Positions 1 through 7,075 of a stretch of DNA of 44,392 nt are shown piece by piece. The stretch is from an uncultured Paracoccaceae bacterium (GTDB lineage Bacteria; Pseudomonadota; Alphaproteobacteria; Rhodobacterales; Rhodobacteraceae), in NCBI GenBank assembly GCA_947492475.1, contig CANLNM010000015.1:1-44392 (forward strand). Direction: 5' to 3'. The notes under the pieces were generated by a model. The model was not told the DNA's origin. It saw only the letters and a list, made by a program, of their open reading frames with translations, and searched no databases. The translations under genes were made by a program, and so were the position numbers. The first letter of the stretch is position 1, and every line of letters begins with the position of its first letter.

Positions 1-77
1 TTTTGACATCATCTGGTTTGACGGCGGCAAAAGCCATATCGGCACCAACCAGCCTGAAATCAAAACCGACGGCGAAA
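1..77. repeat. Terminal direct repeat, left copy (circular overlap)
   Basis: These 77 bases are identical, base for base, to 44316-44392 at the other end. An exact end overlap of this size is what a short-read assembler leaves when a contig closes on itself (77 is a commonly used k-mer length). It is therefore most likely an assembly overlap and not a biological repeat. The true circle would be 44,315 bp. The reading frame of the FGE gene runs through the join without a break, which supports circularity. Confidence 0.93.
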
Positions 78-847
78 GCCCAGCCCGCAAAGTAACGCTT
101 GCGTCTTTTGGGCTGGGATCGACGACCGTGACCTATGCCGATTTCGCCGAGTTTATCGCCGCGACCCAGTATGTCACGGATGCAGAAACCTATGGGTGGT
201 CGTTTGTGTTTCGTGGGTTGATGGATACACCGACCGCGCAACAGGCCCCGGGATTGCCATGGTGGAACACGATAAACGGCGCAACTTGGCGCAGGCCTCT
301 GGGGCCGGACAGTGACGGGCAATGTTGGCCTGATCATCCGGTTGTGCATGTGTCTTGGAACGATGCGCGCGCCTATGCGGACTGGCTGGGTGGGCGATTG
401 CCAACCGAAGCGGAATGGGAACATGCCGCCCGCAGCGGGGCAGAGCCAAAACGTTATCCTTGGGGGGATGATGAACCCAGCGATACCAATGCCGGGCATT
501 GCAATATCTGGCAGGGTAAATTCCCCGATCACAACACCCAAGCGGACGGATTTTACGGCACGGCCCCCGCCCAGAGTTTCCCGCCAAACGCGGCGGGATT
601 GTATAATCTGTCCGGCAATGTCTGGGAATGGTGTGACGATCCGTTTAAAATTCGCTCTGTCAGTCCCAAGGCCAAGAAACGCAATCAGCTGGCCAAAAAA
701 GACAATGAACGCGTTCTAAAAGGCGGCTCTTTTTTATGTCACGCCTCAACCTGTTGGCGGTATCGCATCGCGGCGCGCAGCGGGCGACAAGCCGATAATG
801 GCGCGTCAAATTGTGGGTTTCGGGTGGCCTTTGACAGAGAAACCTAG
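2..847 (+). CDS. Formylglycine-generating enzyme (sulfatase-modifying factor), main part
   Basis: This is the bulk of a 286-residue protein whose ATG lies at 44302 across the circular join; the frame is continuous. It belongs to the FGE/SUMF1 family, which oxidises the active-site Cys of type I sulfatases to formylglycine. The C-terminal active-site segment GGSFLCHASTCWRYR holds two cysteines four residues apart (C251 and C256 of the joined protein), matching the catalytic pair of true FGEs. Downstream are RIAARSG and a GFRVA ending typical of the fold. The N-terminus has FDGGKSHIGTNQPE, a family-like start with no signal peptide, so the enzyme is cytosolic. The plasmid carries two Cys-type sulfatases (1086-2621 and 5518-7017), its presumed clients. 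It ends convergently with the first. A GTG at 128 would give a 239-residue product but would remove the conserved N-terminal strand. Confidence 0.92.
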   Translation, partial: FDIIWFDGGKSHIGTNQPEIKTDGESPARKVTLASFGLGSTTVTYADFAEFIAATQYVTDAETYGWSFVFRGLMDTPTAQQAPGLPWWNTINGATWRRPLGPDSDGQCWPDHPVVHVSWNDARAYADWLGGRLPTEAEWEHAARSGAEPKRYPWGDDEPSDTNAGHCNIWQGKFPDHNTQADGFYGTAPAQSFPPNAAGLYNLSGNVWEWCDDPFKIRSVSPKAKKRNQLAKKDNERVLKGGSFLCHASTCWRYRIAARSGRQADNGASNCGFRVAFDRET

Positions 848-850
848 AAC

Positions 851-1039
851 CTACCGGATCAGCATGGTTTTCAGCTTTGTGCAATCCGTCGCGAGGGGTG
901 CGCCCTGCTCAGAGACAAAAAAGAGCGTTCCGCCCGGGTAGGTTTCGATGGTCATGACGAACAGTTCCGTGATGGCTAGGTTTGCAGCCGCCGACCTAAG
1001 CGAGCGGTGCAAATCTAATAGACCATCATGGGCGTCTTG
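851..1039 (-). other. Open frame of unknown status, possible gene remnant
   Basis: Between the convergent FGE and sulfatase genes a minus-strand frame stays open for 63 codons from 1039 to a stop at 851-853. Its only ATG (955) would give 34 residues ending KLKTMLIR. The composition looks protein-like (GGTLFFVSEQGAP), but there is no clear ribosome binding site and I recognise no family. It could be the tail of a decayed gene or chance. The same gap holds nested inverted repeats: GGCGTC (1031-1036) with GACGCC (1072-1077), enclosing a CCTG/CAGG stem. These may terminate or stabilise the converging transcripts. Confidence 0.15.
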
Positions 1040-1085
1040 TCACAGCCGATGCCTGTTCAGGGGCAGGTTCGGACGCCGTCAAAGG

Positions 1086-2621
1086 TTACGCAGCTTCGAG
1101 ATCGGCGTCGGTCATGCCCAATCGGTCCAATTGTTCGGCTGGATATCCTTCGGCATCCATCAATTTGCGCGCCAGTCGCAACATGCGTCGTTTTTGATCA
1201 GGGTCACTGTCCCACAGATTGTGTTCCTGCGCGGGATCTTGGGCGCGATTATAAAGGAAACATTCATAGGTGCGCGGATCGATGGAAATCGGGGTTTTCC
1301 ACAAAGGCAAATCCACCGATGTATCAAACAGGCCCTGTTCGGCGGGGGGTTCTGGGGGTTTGCCAACCCGGCCATCCACGGGATTATCGACAATCAAAGG
1401 TCTGAAAATCGCCGTTGAATAGGTGAATAATGGTTTGTCTTTGATTGGCGCCCGAAACAGGGTGTAATCCCCGTCCGTCACACACAGACCCTGGCCAAAC
1501 GTGCCGTAAATCAGCGCTTCGTGGGGGCTCTGAGCGTCCTGGGTGATCATCGGCAGAAACGATTTGGCGTGCCGGTTTGCATCCGGGATATCCCCCCCAG
1601 CTGCATCAATCAGGGTGGCAAACAGATCCACCGTTTGCGTCAACCCGGAAACCCGTTTGCCCTGCCCCGGATTCTGGGGATGCCAAACGATCATGGGGAT
1701 ATTGGCATGGCTGTCATAATGCGGGAATTGTTTGCCAAAGGCGCGACGTTCCCCCAAATCGTGGCCATGGTCGGTTGTGAACACAACCATCGTATCGTCC
1801 CATAGATCCAAGGCATCCATCTTGGCCATAAACTTGCCCAGCCACGTATCCATCATCGTGACTTTGCCCATGTACTGCGCCTTCAGGAATGCCAGCTCTT
1901 CTGGGGTGGTTTCGGACATGAACCGTTCCAGATCGTCATAGACCTGATAGGGCGGCCAGATGTTGTAATCATCTTTGTCGCCGTCCGTGTACATGCTGGC
2001 ATAAGGTTCGGGGACCTCAAACGGTTCATGCACATCAAAACATTCGACCTGCAGGAAAAACGGTCCTTTCTCGGCATTGTCGTCCAGCCAATCCATCGCC
2101 CCTTGGAACACTTTGGGTGCGAAATAATCCGCCTCACCGTCAAAGTCTTTTACGTTGGCGGCGTATTGACGAATATGTTCGGCCGCGCGGTATTTCATGA
2201 CGTTCTTCACCCATGGCGGATCGTCTTGGTTCGGGTCGTGCATTTTCCAGCTGTCGACTTCGTGACCGCGGACCAATTGCAGATTGCCAAAGCCCTGCAT
2301 GTAGCCGTTCGCCTCTTCTTCCCAATAATGATAATGATCCGTTACCATTGCGGTGTTCATACCGGTTTTGGCGATTTCTTTGGGCATACGCGGATCAAAA
2401 ACCTCCATGCCCCCCCATGGACGCCAAAGGAATTCTTTGCGCCCGGCCATGATTTCACGGCGCGCCGGCATGCAGGGTAAGCTGCCGACATAATGGTCAT
2501 CAAAGACATGCCCGCGATCCGCCAAAGCCTGTACATTCGGGGCCTTGCAAATTGTATCCGGATTATATGTGCGCAGGCATTCCTTGTTTAGACTGTCCAC
2601 AAGCACCATTATAATATTCAT
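1086..2621 (-). CDS. Type I sulfatase, arylsulfatase-A-like (Cys-type)
   Basis: A 511-residue alkaline-phosphatase-superfamily sulfatase that should hydrolyse a sulfate ester to an alcohol plus sulfate. The N-terminus VLVDSLNKE supplies a metal-binding Asp. The catalytic signature C-x-P-x-R is present as CMPAR, with Cys50 the residue converted to formylglycine. TTDHGHDLGERRAFGKQ is the second metal-binding segment. There is no signal peptide, so a cytoplasmic location is expected, meaning the ester is imported. The start at 2621 is preceded by CTGGAGAATGGC, a good ribosome binding site. It lies 90 bp downstream of a LysR gene on the same strand and appears to have its own promoter. Substrate is unknown. 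The surrounding choline-sulfatase and BCCT genes suggest a small alkyl sulfate, but that is inference. A phosphonate or phosphodiester hydrolase of the same superfamily is a less likely alternative. Confidence 0.88.
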   Translation of the reverse strand: MNIIMVLVDSLNKECLRTYNPDTICKAPNVQALADRGHVFDDHYVGSLPCMPARREIMAGRKEFLWRPWGGMEVFDPRMPKEIAKTGMNTAMVTDHYHYWEEEANGYMQGFGNLQLVRGHEVDSWKMHDPNQDDPPWVKNVMKYRAAEHIRQYAANVKDFDGEADYFAPKVFQGAMDWLDDNAEKGPFFLQVECFDVHEPFEVPEPYASMYTDGDKDDYNIWPPYQVYDDLERFMSETTPEELAFLKAQYMGKVTMMDTWLGKFMAKMDALDLWDDTMVVFTTDHGHDLGERRAFGKQFPHYDSHANIPMIVWHPQNPGQGKRVSGLTQTVDLFATLIDAAGGDIPDANRHAKSFLPMITQDAQSPHEALIYGTFGQGLCVTDGDYTLFRAPIKDKPLFTYSTAIFRPLIVDNPVDGRVGKPPEPPAEQGLFDTSVDLPLWKTPISIDPRTYECFLYNRAQDPAQEHNLWDSDPDQKRRMLRLARKLMDAEGYPAEQLDRLGMTDADLEAA

Positions 2622-2655
2622 GCCATTCTCCAGATAAGTCGATCGCGTTGGGGGC

Positions 2656-2683
2656 AGTATAACGCCGGCCCTCTCTTTTACAA
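2656..2683 (-). promoter_or_regulatory. Candidate sulfatase promoter with adjacent inverted repeat
   Basis: Reading the minus strand there is a -35-like TTGTAA (2683-2678), a 16-base spacer and a -10-like TATACT (2661-2656), ending about 35 bases before the sulfatase ATG. Overlapping its upstream edge is an inverted repeat ACAAT-N10-ATTGT (2680-2699), which fits the T-N11-A shape bound by LysR-type regulators. The neighbouring LysR gene is the natural candidate binder. This is pattern reading only. Confidence 0.35.
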
Positions 2684-2711
2684 TTGGTAATTATATTGTC
2701 TATTGTAGCAT

Positions 2712-3650
2712 TCAGTGAGCTTGCGCAGTTTGCGCGATTATCCACTTTTGCACTTCGTGTGCCTTGGGGGTTTTGGGGTTCGCAGCCAGTCGGGCGAAAT
2801 AGCCCACATTTGTCTGTACGTGATGCGGCATCAGCTCAACAATCTGTCCATCCTCTAACAGTGGATCCACCAAAACACGCCATCCCAGCGCGACCCCCTG
2901 CCCGCCCTTGGCCGCGCGCATCACCATTTCATATGTGTTAAAAACCGTCTGCGGCACACCATGGTTCACTGCAATCCCCAAGCCCCGCAGCCATCCCCCC
3001 CAGCTGAGCCATGGCGTTTCAAGCGTGGGCGCGTTCAGATGCAGCAATGGCACGGCAGGATCCAACAAATCCGCCGGGGTCTGTAATTCGGGATGTTTGG
3101 CCAAAAAGAACGGACTGCAAATCGCGCAGACATCTTCGTTAAAGAGCAGGGTTGATCCCGGATCGGCCTGTTCTTGATTGGACATATAGATGGTGATGTC
3201 CGGGTCAGCCCCCTGTGGCTTCAACGGATCCTGAGAGGTGATAATGCAAATGTCGGTCTGGCCCAGCTCTTCGCGCAGTTGCGGCAGCCGTTCCAGCAAC
3301 CAGAAGGACGCAAAGGCATGATCCACAGATAAAACAACCCGATCGGTTTTGGGTTGGTCCAGAAATTCGCCAAATTGCGTGACCAACGCGCCAAACGAAG
3401 CGCTGAGAGAATGATGCAGCGCCAGCCCGGCCGGGGTCATGGTCACACCCGTCGATTGGCGCACGAACAATTGTTGCCCCAATGTCAGTTCCAGATTCTT
3501 GATCCTCTGGCTCAGGCTGGGTTGGGTGATCTTCAAAACCTTTGCGGCCGCGGACAATTTCCCATGTTCACATACCAGCATGAACCCACATAGATCCGCC
3601 GCATTGCGAGAAAAGATGCCATAGTTTTTTCCGATGTCGGTCATACCCAA
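2712..3650 (-). CDS. LysR-family transcriptional regulator
   Basis: A 312-residue LysR regulator. The N-terminal winged helix-turn-helix spans about residues 18-80, with AAAKVLKITQPSLSQRIKNL as recognition region, followed by LGQQLFVRQ and MTPAG landmarks typical of the family. The rest is the periplasmic-binding-protein-like effector domain. The first residues (MGMTDIGKNYGIFSRN) are longer than usual, so an internal start is possible. It lies between the sulfatase gene (downstream, same strand) and a divergent BCCT transporter (121 bp away), with a palindromic LysR-type site in that gap. It therefore probably controls the transporter/betC unit and perhaps the sulfatase in response to an imported sulfate ester or betaine. 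Effector identity is not deducible. Confidence 0.9.
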   Translation of the reverse strand: MGMTDIGKNYGIFSRNAADLCGFMLVCEHGKLSAAAKVLKITQPSLSQRIKNLELTLGQQLFVRQSTGVTMTPAGLALHHSLSASFGALVTQFGEFLDQPKTDRVVLSVDHAFASFWLLERLPQLREELGQTDICIITSQDPLKPQGADPDITIYMSNQEQADPGSTLLFNEDVCAICSPFFLAKHPELQTPADLLDPAVPLLHLNAPTLETPWLSWGGWLRGLGIAVNHGVPQTVFNTYEMVMRAAKGGQGVALGWRVLVDPLLEDGQIVELMPHHVQTNVGYFARLAANPKTPKAHEVQKWIIAQTAQAH

Positions 3651-3693
3651 ATCAAACTACATTTGAGGTTTTGTTTCAATCATAATGGTCCGG

Positions 3694-3712
3694 TCATAGA
3701 TAAAATCTATGA
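3694..3712. promoter_or_regulatory. Palindromic LysR-type operator between lysR and BCCT transporter
   Basis: TCATAGAT-AAA-ATCTATGA is a perfect inverted repeat with 8-base arms and a 3-base centre. It lies in the 121-bp divergent gap, 60 bases before the BCCT ATG and 44 bases before the LysR start. Its length and AT-rich symmetry fit the T-N11-A class of LysR recognition sites. It is the only strong palindrome in the gap. Binding by the adjacent regulator is inferred. Confidence 0.5.
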
Positions 3713-3771
3713 AAGACGGCCATCTTTGACGTGCAACTCGAAGCGAGAGCCGCAAAATTCCGGGAGGGAAC

Positions 3772-5424
3772 ATGAAACCACCAGTTACTGATTTGCCCAT
3801 CGAAACGGCCGATTCCGGCTTTTATTCGGGCTTTAGTGTCAACGTCACGGTCACCTCGAAACTCGCCATTGGCGCGCTTGTTATCTGGGCGGTTGCCTTT
3901 CCAGATCAGGCCGGAGCGGTGTTGTCGGGCTTGAACAGCTTTATTCTGTCTAATTTTGGCACATGGTACATCTATGTCATGGCGTCGTTTGTGATCGTCT
4001 GCATGTTGCTGGCCCTATGGCCAACGGCGGGCCGATTGAAACTAGGCCATGCAGATGACGTGCCGGAATTTTCAAACTTTTCATGGTTTTCGATGATGTT
4101 TGGCGCCGGGATCGGTGTGGGCATGTTGACCTGGGCTGTGGCTGAACCGGTCTATCATTTCAACAACAACCCAGAAGTCATTCAAGGCCTGGTCGAAGGC
4201 GGCACGCCCGAAAACTTCATCAATGCCTATCAATGGTCCTATCTGCATTGGGGGTTCTCGGCATGGGCATCATATGCCATTGCCGGGCTTGCATTGGCGT
4301 TTTTTGCCTATCGCCGCGGGCTTCCTTTGACCATTCGGTCGTCATTAACGCCGCTGTTCGGGAATAAACTGTCCGGCGTTTTGGGCAACATCGTTGATAT
4401 TGTCGCCGTGATCGCCACGGTGCTTGGCGTTGCCCAGACTTTGGGCTTTGGGGTGGAACAATTCGTTGCAGGTCTCAGCCGGATCGGGATCGGCGATTGG
4501 CTGATCACCGAAGATGGCACCGCATCATCGTTGGGCATTATCGTGGCGATCGTCATCATCATGGGTGCCTCAACTTTGTCGGCGCTATCGGGCGTTGGTA
4601 AAGGCATCAAATGGCTGTCCAATATCAATATGGGCCTGTCCATTTTCTTGTTGGCGTTCCTGATGTTGTTTGGGGCGACTTGGTTCGGAATTCAGGCGCT
4701 GTTCATTGGGATGTGGGAATATATCCTCAATTTGCCGTCCATGATGTTCACCGTGTATTCGGGCGATGGAACCGAAGGCGTCGCGGATAATCTGGAAAAC
4801 TGGCAAGGTGCATGGTCCGTGTTCTATTGGGCATGGTGGGTCGCATTTGCGCCTTTCGTTGGGCTGTTTCTGGCACGAATTTCGCGCGGTCGCACCATTC
4901 GCGAATTTGTCTTGGGCGCATTGATTGTTCCCGCCATCATGTGTTTCGTCTGGTTTTCCTTTGCCGGCGGAACGGCAATTCAGATGGAATTGTCCGGCCA
5001 GGCCAATGGCGCGATTTTCGGCGCCCCGGATGGGGACAAAATTTTTGCGATGACCGGATTGATGTTGGGGGATGTGCTGGGATGGTGCATGGCGGTGATC
5101 ATTGTGGTCTTGCTCATGACTTATCTGGTCACATCGGCGGATTCCGCGGTCTTGATCGTCAACACCATCAACGCCGCGGGCGATGAAGGCCCCAAAGCCC
5201 GCCCGCATATCATTTTCTGGGGTGTGGCGCTGGGGGCGGTGGTCACGGCGTTGCTGTTGGTTGGCGGCCTGAAAGCCATCCAAACCGCGATGGTGATTGG
5301 CGCGTTGCCCTTCTCTTTGGTTATGGTGTTGATGTGGATTGCGCTGATCAAAGCGATCTACAAAGATGGAAAGCGCCAAGAATTAGGTTTGGAAACAACG
5401 CACAACGTTGAATCCACTTCGTAA
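3772..5424 (+). CDS. BCCT-family transporter (betaine/choline/carnitine type)
   Basis: A 550-residue inner-membrane secondary transporter with about 12 hydrophobic segments. Family landmarks are clear: the Gly-rich GAGIGVGMLTWAVAEP segment, WSYLHWGFSAW, the aromatic-box region YWAWWVAFAPFVGLFLARIS followed by RGRTIREFVLGA, and TSADSAVLIVNT. The start is supported by CCGGGAGGGAAC just upstream. BCCT carriers import quaternary-ammonium or sulfonium osmolytes such as choline, glycine betaine, carnitine or DMSP. The gene is followed by a hairpin terminator and then a choline-sulfatase-like gene, so choline-O-sulfate or its product is a reasonable substrate. The Gly-rich segment reads GAGIG, not the GMGIG seen in BetP-type Na+-coupled carriers, so ion coupling is uncertain. 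It has a paralogue at 7076-8755 with a nearly identical N-terminal block. Confidence 0.93.
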   Translation: MKPPVTDLPIETADSGFYSGFSVNVTVTSKLAIGALVIWAVAFPDQAGAVLSGLNSFILSNFGTWYIYVMASFVIVCMLLALWPTAGRLKLGHADDVPEFSNFSWFSMMFGAGIGVGMLTWAVAEPVYHFNNNPEVIQGLVEGGTPENFINAYQWSYLHWGFSAWASYAIAGLALAFFAYRRGLPLTIRSSLTPLFGNKLSGVLGNIVDIVAVIATVLGVAQTLGFGVEQFVAGLSRIGIGDWLITEDGTASSLGIIVAIVIIMGASTLSALSGVGKGIKWLSNINMGLSIFLLAFLMLFGATWFGIQALFIGMWEYILNLPSMMFTVYSGDGTEGVADNLENWQGAWSVFYWAWWVAFAPFVGLFLARISRGRTIREFVLGALIVPAIMCFVWFSFAGGTAIQMELSGQANGAIFGAPDGDKIFAMTGLMLGDVLGWCMAVIIVVLLMTYLVTSADSAVLIVNTINAAGDEGPKARPHIIFWGVALGAVVTALLLVGGLKAIQTAMVIGALPFSLVMVLMWIALIKAIYKDGKRQELGLETTHNVESTS

Positions 5425-5431
5425 AATCTAT

Positions 5432-5460
5432 CCTGCGCCGATCCGATCGGCGCAGGTTTC
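5432..5460 (+). terminator. Hairpin terminator after BCCT gene
   Basis: CCTGCGCCGAT (5432-5442), a 3-base loop and ATCGGCGCAGG (5446-5456) form a perfect 11-bp stem followed by TTTC, starting 8 bases after the BCCT stop. The T-run is short, so read-through into the sulfatase gene is possible. It may set the transporter:sulfatase ratio. Confidence 0.65.
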
Positions 5461-5517
5461 TAACATCAGGTACAAGCCTGCTGTTTCCTTTCACTTCAAA
5501 TCTAGAAAGTATTTTGG

Positions 5518-7017
5518 ATGAATATCCTCGTCTTGATGGTCGACCAACTAAACGGCACATTATTCCCCGACGGCCCCGCCGATTGGCTGCATGCGCCCAA
5601 TTTAAAACGGTTGGCCGAACGTTCTGCCCGGTTCAAAAACTGCTACACCGCCTCTCCACTTTGTGCGCCCGGTCGGGCGAGTTTCATGTCCGGGCAGCTG
5701 CCATCTGTGACGGGGGTTTACGACAATGCGGCCGAATTCCCGGCGGATTTGCCGACCTATGCACACCATTTGCGCCGCGCGGGCTATTACACATGTCTGT
5801 CCGGTAAAATGCATTTTGTCGGACCGGATCAAATGCACGGTTTTGAGGATCGCCTGACCACTGATATTTATCCGGCAGATTTTGGCTGGACGCCTGACTA
5901 TCGCAAACCCGGTGAACGGATTGACTGGTGGTATCACAACCTCGGATCCGTCACCGGTGCGGGTGTGGCGGAAATCAGCAACCAAATGGAATATGACGAC
6001 GAAGTTGCCTTTAATGCCTGTGCGAAATTATACGATCTGGCGCGCGGCCATGATGATCGGCCATGGTGTGTGACGGTCAGCTTTACCCATCCGCATGACC
6101 CTTATGTGGCGCGCAAAAAATATTGGGACCTCTACGAAGATTGCGACCATTTGCTGCCTGAAATCCCAGCGATAGATTACGACGATCACGATCCCCATTC
6201 CAAACGGATTTTTGATGCCAATGACTGGCGCAGCTTTGACATCAAAGACGACGATATTCGCAAATCCCGACGCGCCTATTTTGCCAATATCAGCTATTTG
6301 GATGACAAAATCGGTGAAATTCTGGACGTGCTGGACCGCACCCGCCAAGAGGCGGCGATCCTGTTTGTGTCAGATCATGGGGACATGCTGGGGGAACGGG
6401 GTCTTTGGTTTAAGATGAGCATGTTCGAAGGCTCTGCACGCGTTCCGTTGATGATTTCTGCACCGGGCGTGACACCGGGTCTGATCGAAGCGCCCGTATC
6501 CGCCATCGACGTTTGCCCGACCTTGGCGGATCTGGCCGGGGTCAGCATGGAGGATGTCCAGCCATGGACCGAAGGCCAGAGCCTGATTGACGTGGCAAAT
6601 GGGGACAAAGACCGTTCAGCGGTGGCGATCGAATATGCGGCAGAGGCATCGTATGCGCCTGTGGTTTGCCTGCGCGAAGGAACCTATAAATATGTCCGGT
6701 GCCACCTGGATCCGGACATGTTGTTTGATCTGAAATCAGATCCAAATGAGCTGACAAATTTGGCAACGGATCCGGCCCATGCAGAAGCATTGGGTGATCT
6801 AAGCGCCAAGGCAGATGCGCGCTGGGATCTGGAGCGGTTTGACCAAGAAGTCCGCCGGTCACAGGCGCGGCGTTGGGTTGTTTATGAGTCTTTGCGAAAC
6901 GGGGCCTATTACCCTTGGGATTACCAGCCCCTTCGCAAAGCGTCCGAACGGTTCATGCGCAACCATATGGACCTGAACGACGTCGAAGAAAACCAACGGT
7001 TCCCACGGGGCGAATAA
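5518..7017 (+). CDS. betC: Choline-sulfatase-like enzyme (Cys-type sulfatase)
   Basis: A 499-residue cytoplasmic type I sulfatase closely resembling choline sulfatases, which release choline and sulfate from choline-O-sulfate. Seen in sequence: the metal-binding start NILVLMVDQL; catalytic CAPGR with Cys49 as the formylglycine precursor; NQMEYDDEVAFNA; SFTHPHDPYV; and SDHGDMLGERGLWFKMSMFE followed by GSARVPLM, a stretch characteristic of BetC. The C-terminus (NGAYYPWDYQPL, ASERFMRNHMDLN) is the extension that BetC enzymes use in oligomer formation and substrate specificity. It sits between two BCCT transporters, and the FGE needed for its activation is on the same plasmid. No choline dehydrogenase or betaine aldehyde dehydrogenase genes are present, so the choline released must be handled by chromosomal betAB. 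The start at 5518 has only a weak ribosome binding site (AGAAAG). Confidence 0.88.
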   Translation: MNILVLMVDQLNGTLFPDGPADWLHAPNLKRLAERSARFKNCYTASPLCAPGRASFMSGQLPSVTGVYDNAAEFPADLPTYAHHLRRAGYYTCLSGKMHFVGPDQMHGFEDRLTTDIYPADFGWTPDYRKPGERIDWWYHNLGSVTGAGVAEISNQMEYDDEVAFNACAKLYDLARGHDDRPWCVTVSFTHPHDPYVARKKYWDLYEDCDHLLPEIPAIDYDDHDPHSKRIFDANDWRSFDIKDDDIRKSRRAYFANISYLDDKIGEILDVLDRTRQEAAILFVSDHGDMLGERGLWFKMSMFEGSARVPLMISAPGVTPGLIEAPVSAIDVCPTLADLAGVSMEDVQPWTEGQSLIDVANGDKDRSAVAIEYAAEASYAPVVCLREGTYKYVRCHLDPDMLFDLKSDPNELTNLATDPAHAEALGDLSAKADARWDLERFDQEVRRSQARRWVVYESLRNGAYYPWDYQPLRKASERFMRNHMDLNDVEENQRFPRGE

Positions 7018-7033
7018 CACCCCCTCAAACGCA

Positions 7034-7060
7034 AAAGGCCCGGACAAATGCCGGGCCTTT
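7034..7060. terminator. Bidirectional terminator between convergent betC and BCCT genes
   Basis: AAAGGCCCGG, a 7-base loop ACAAATG and CCGGGCCTTT form a perfect 10-bp stem. The arms end in A-run and T-run, so it can terminate transcription from both sides. It lies 16 bases after the betC-like stop and 15 bases before the stop of the convergent BCCT gene. Confidence 0.85.
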
Positions 7061-7075
7061 CACCGTTTTTAGTCC

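Noticed and set aside
4585-5379. 264-residue minus-strand frame across the BCCT gene, with similar frames across the other genes
   Set aside because: It is an opposite-strand shadow of a GC-biased coding gene, rich in His, Gln and Arg with no family features.
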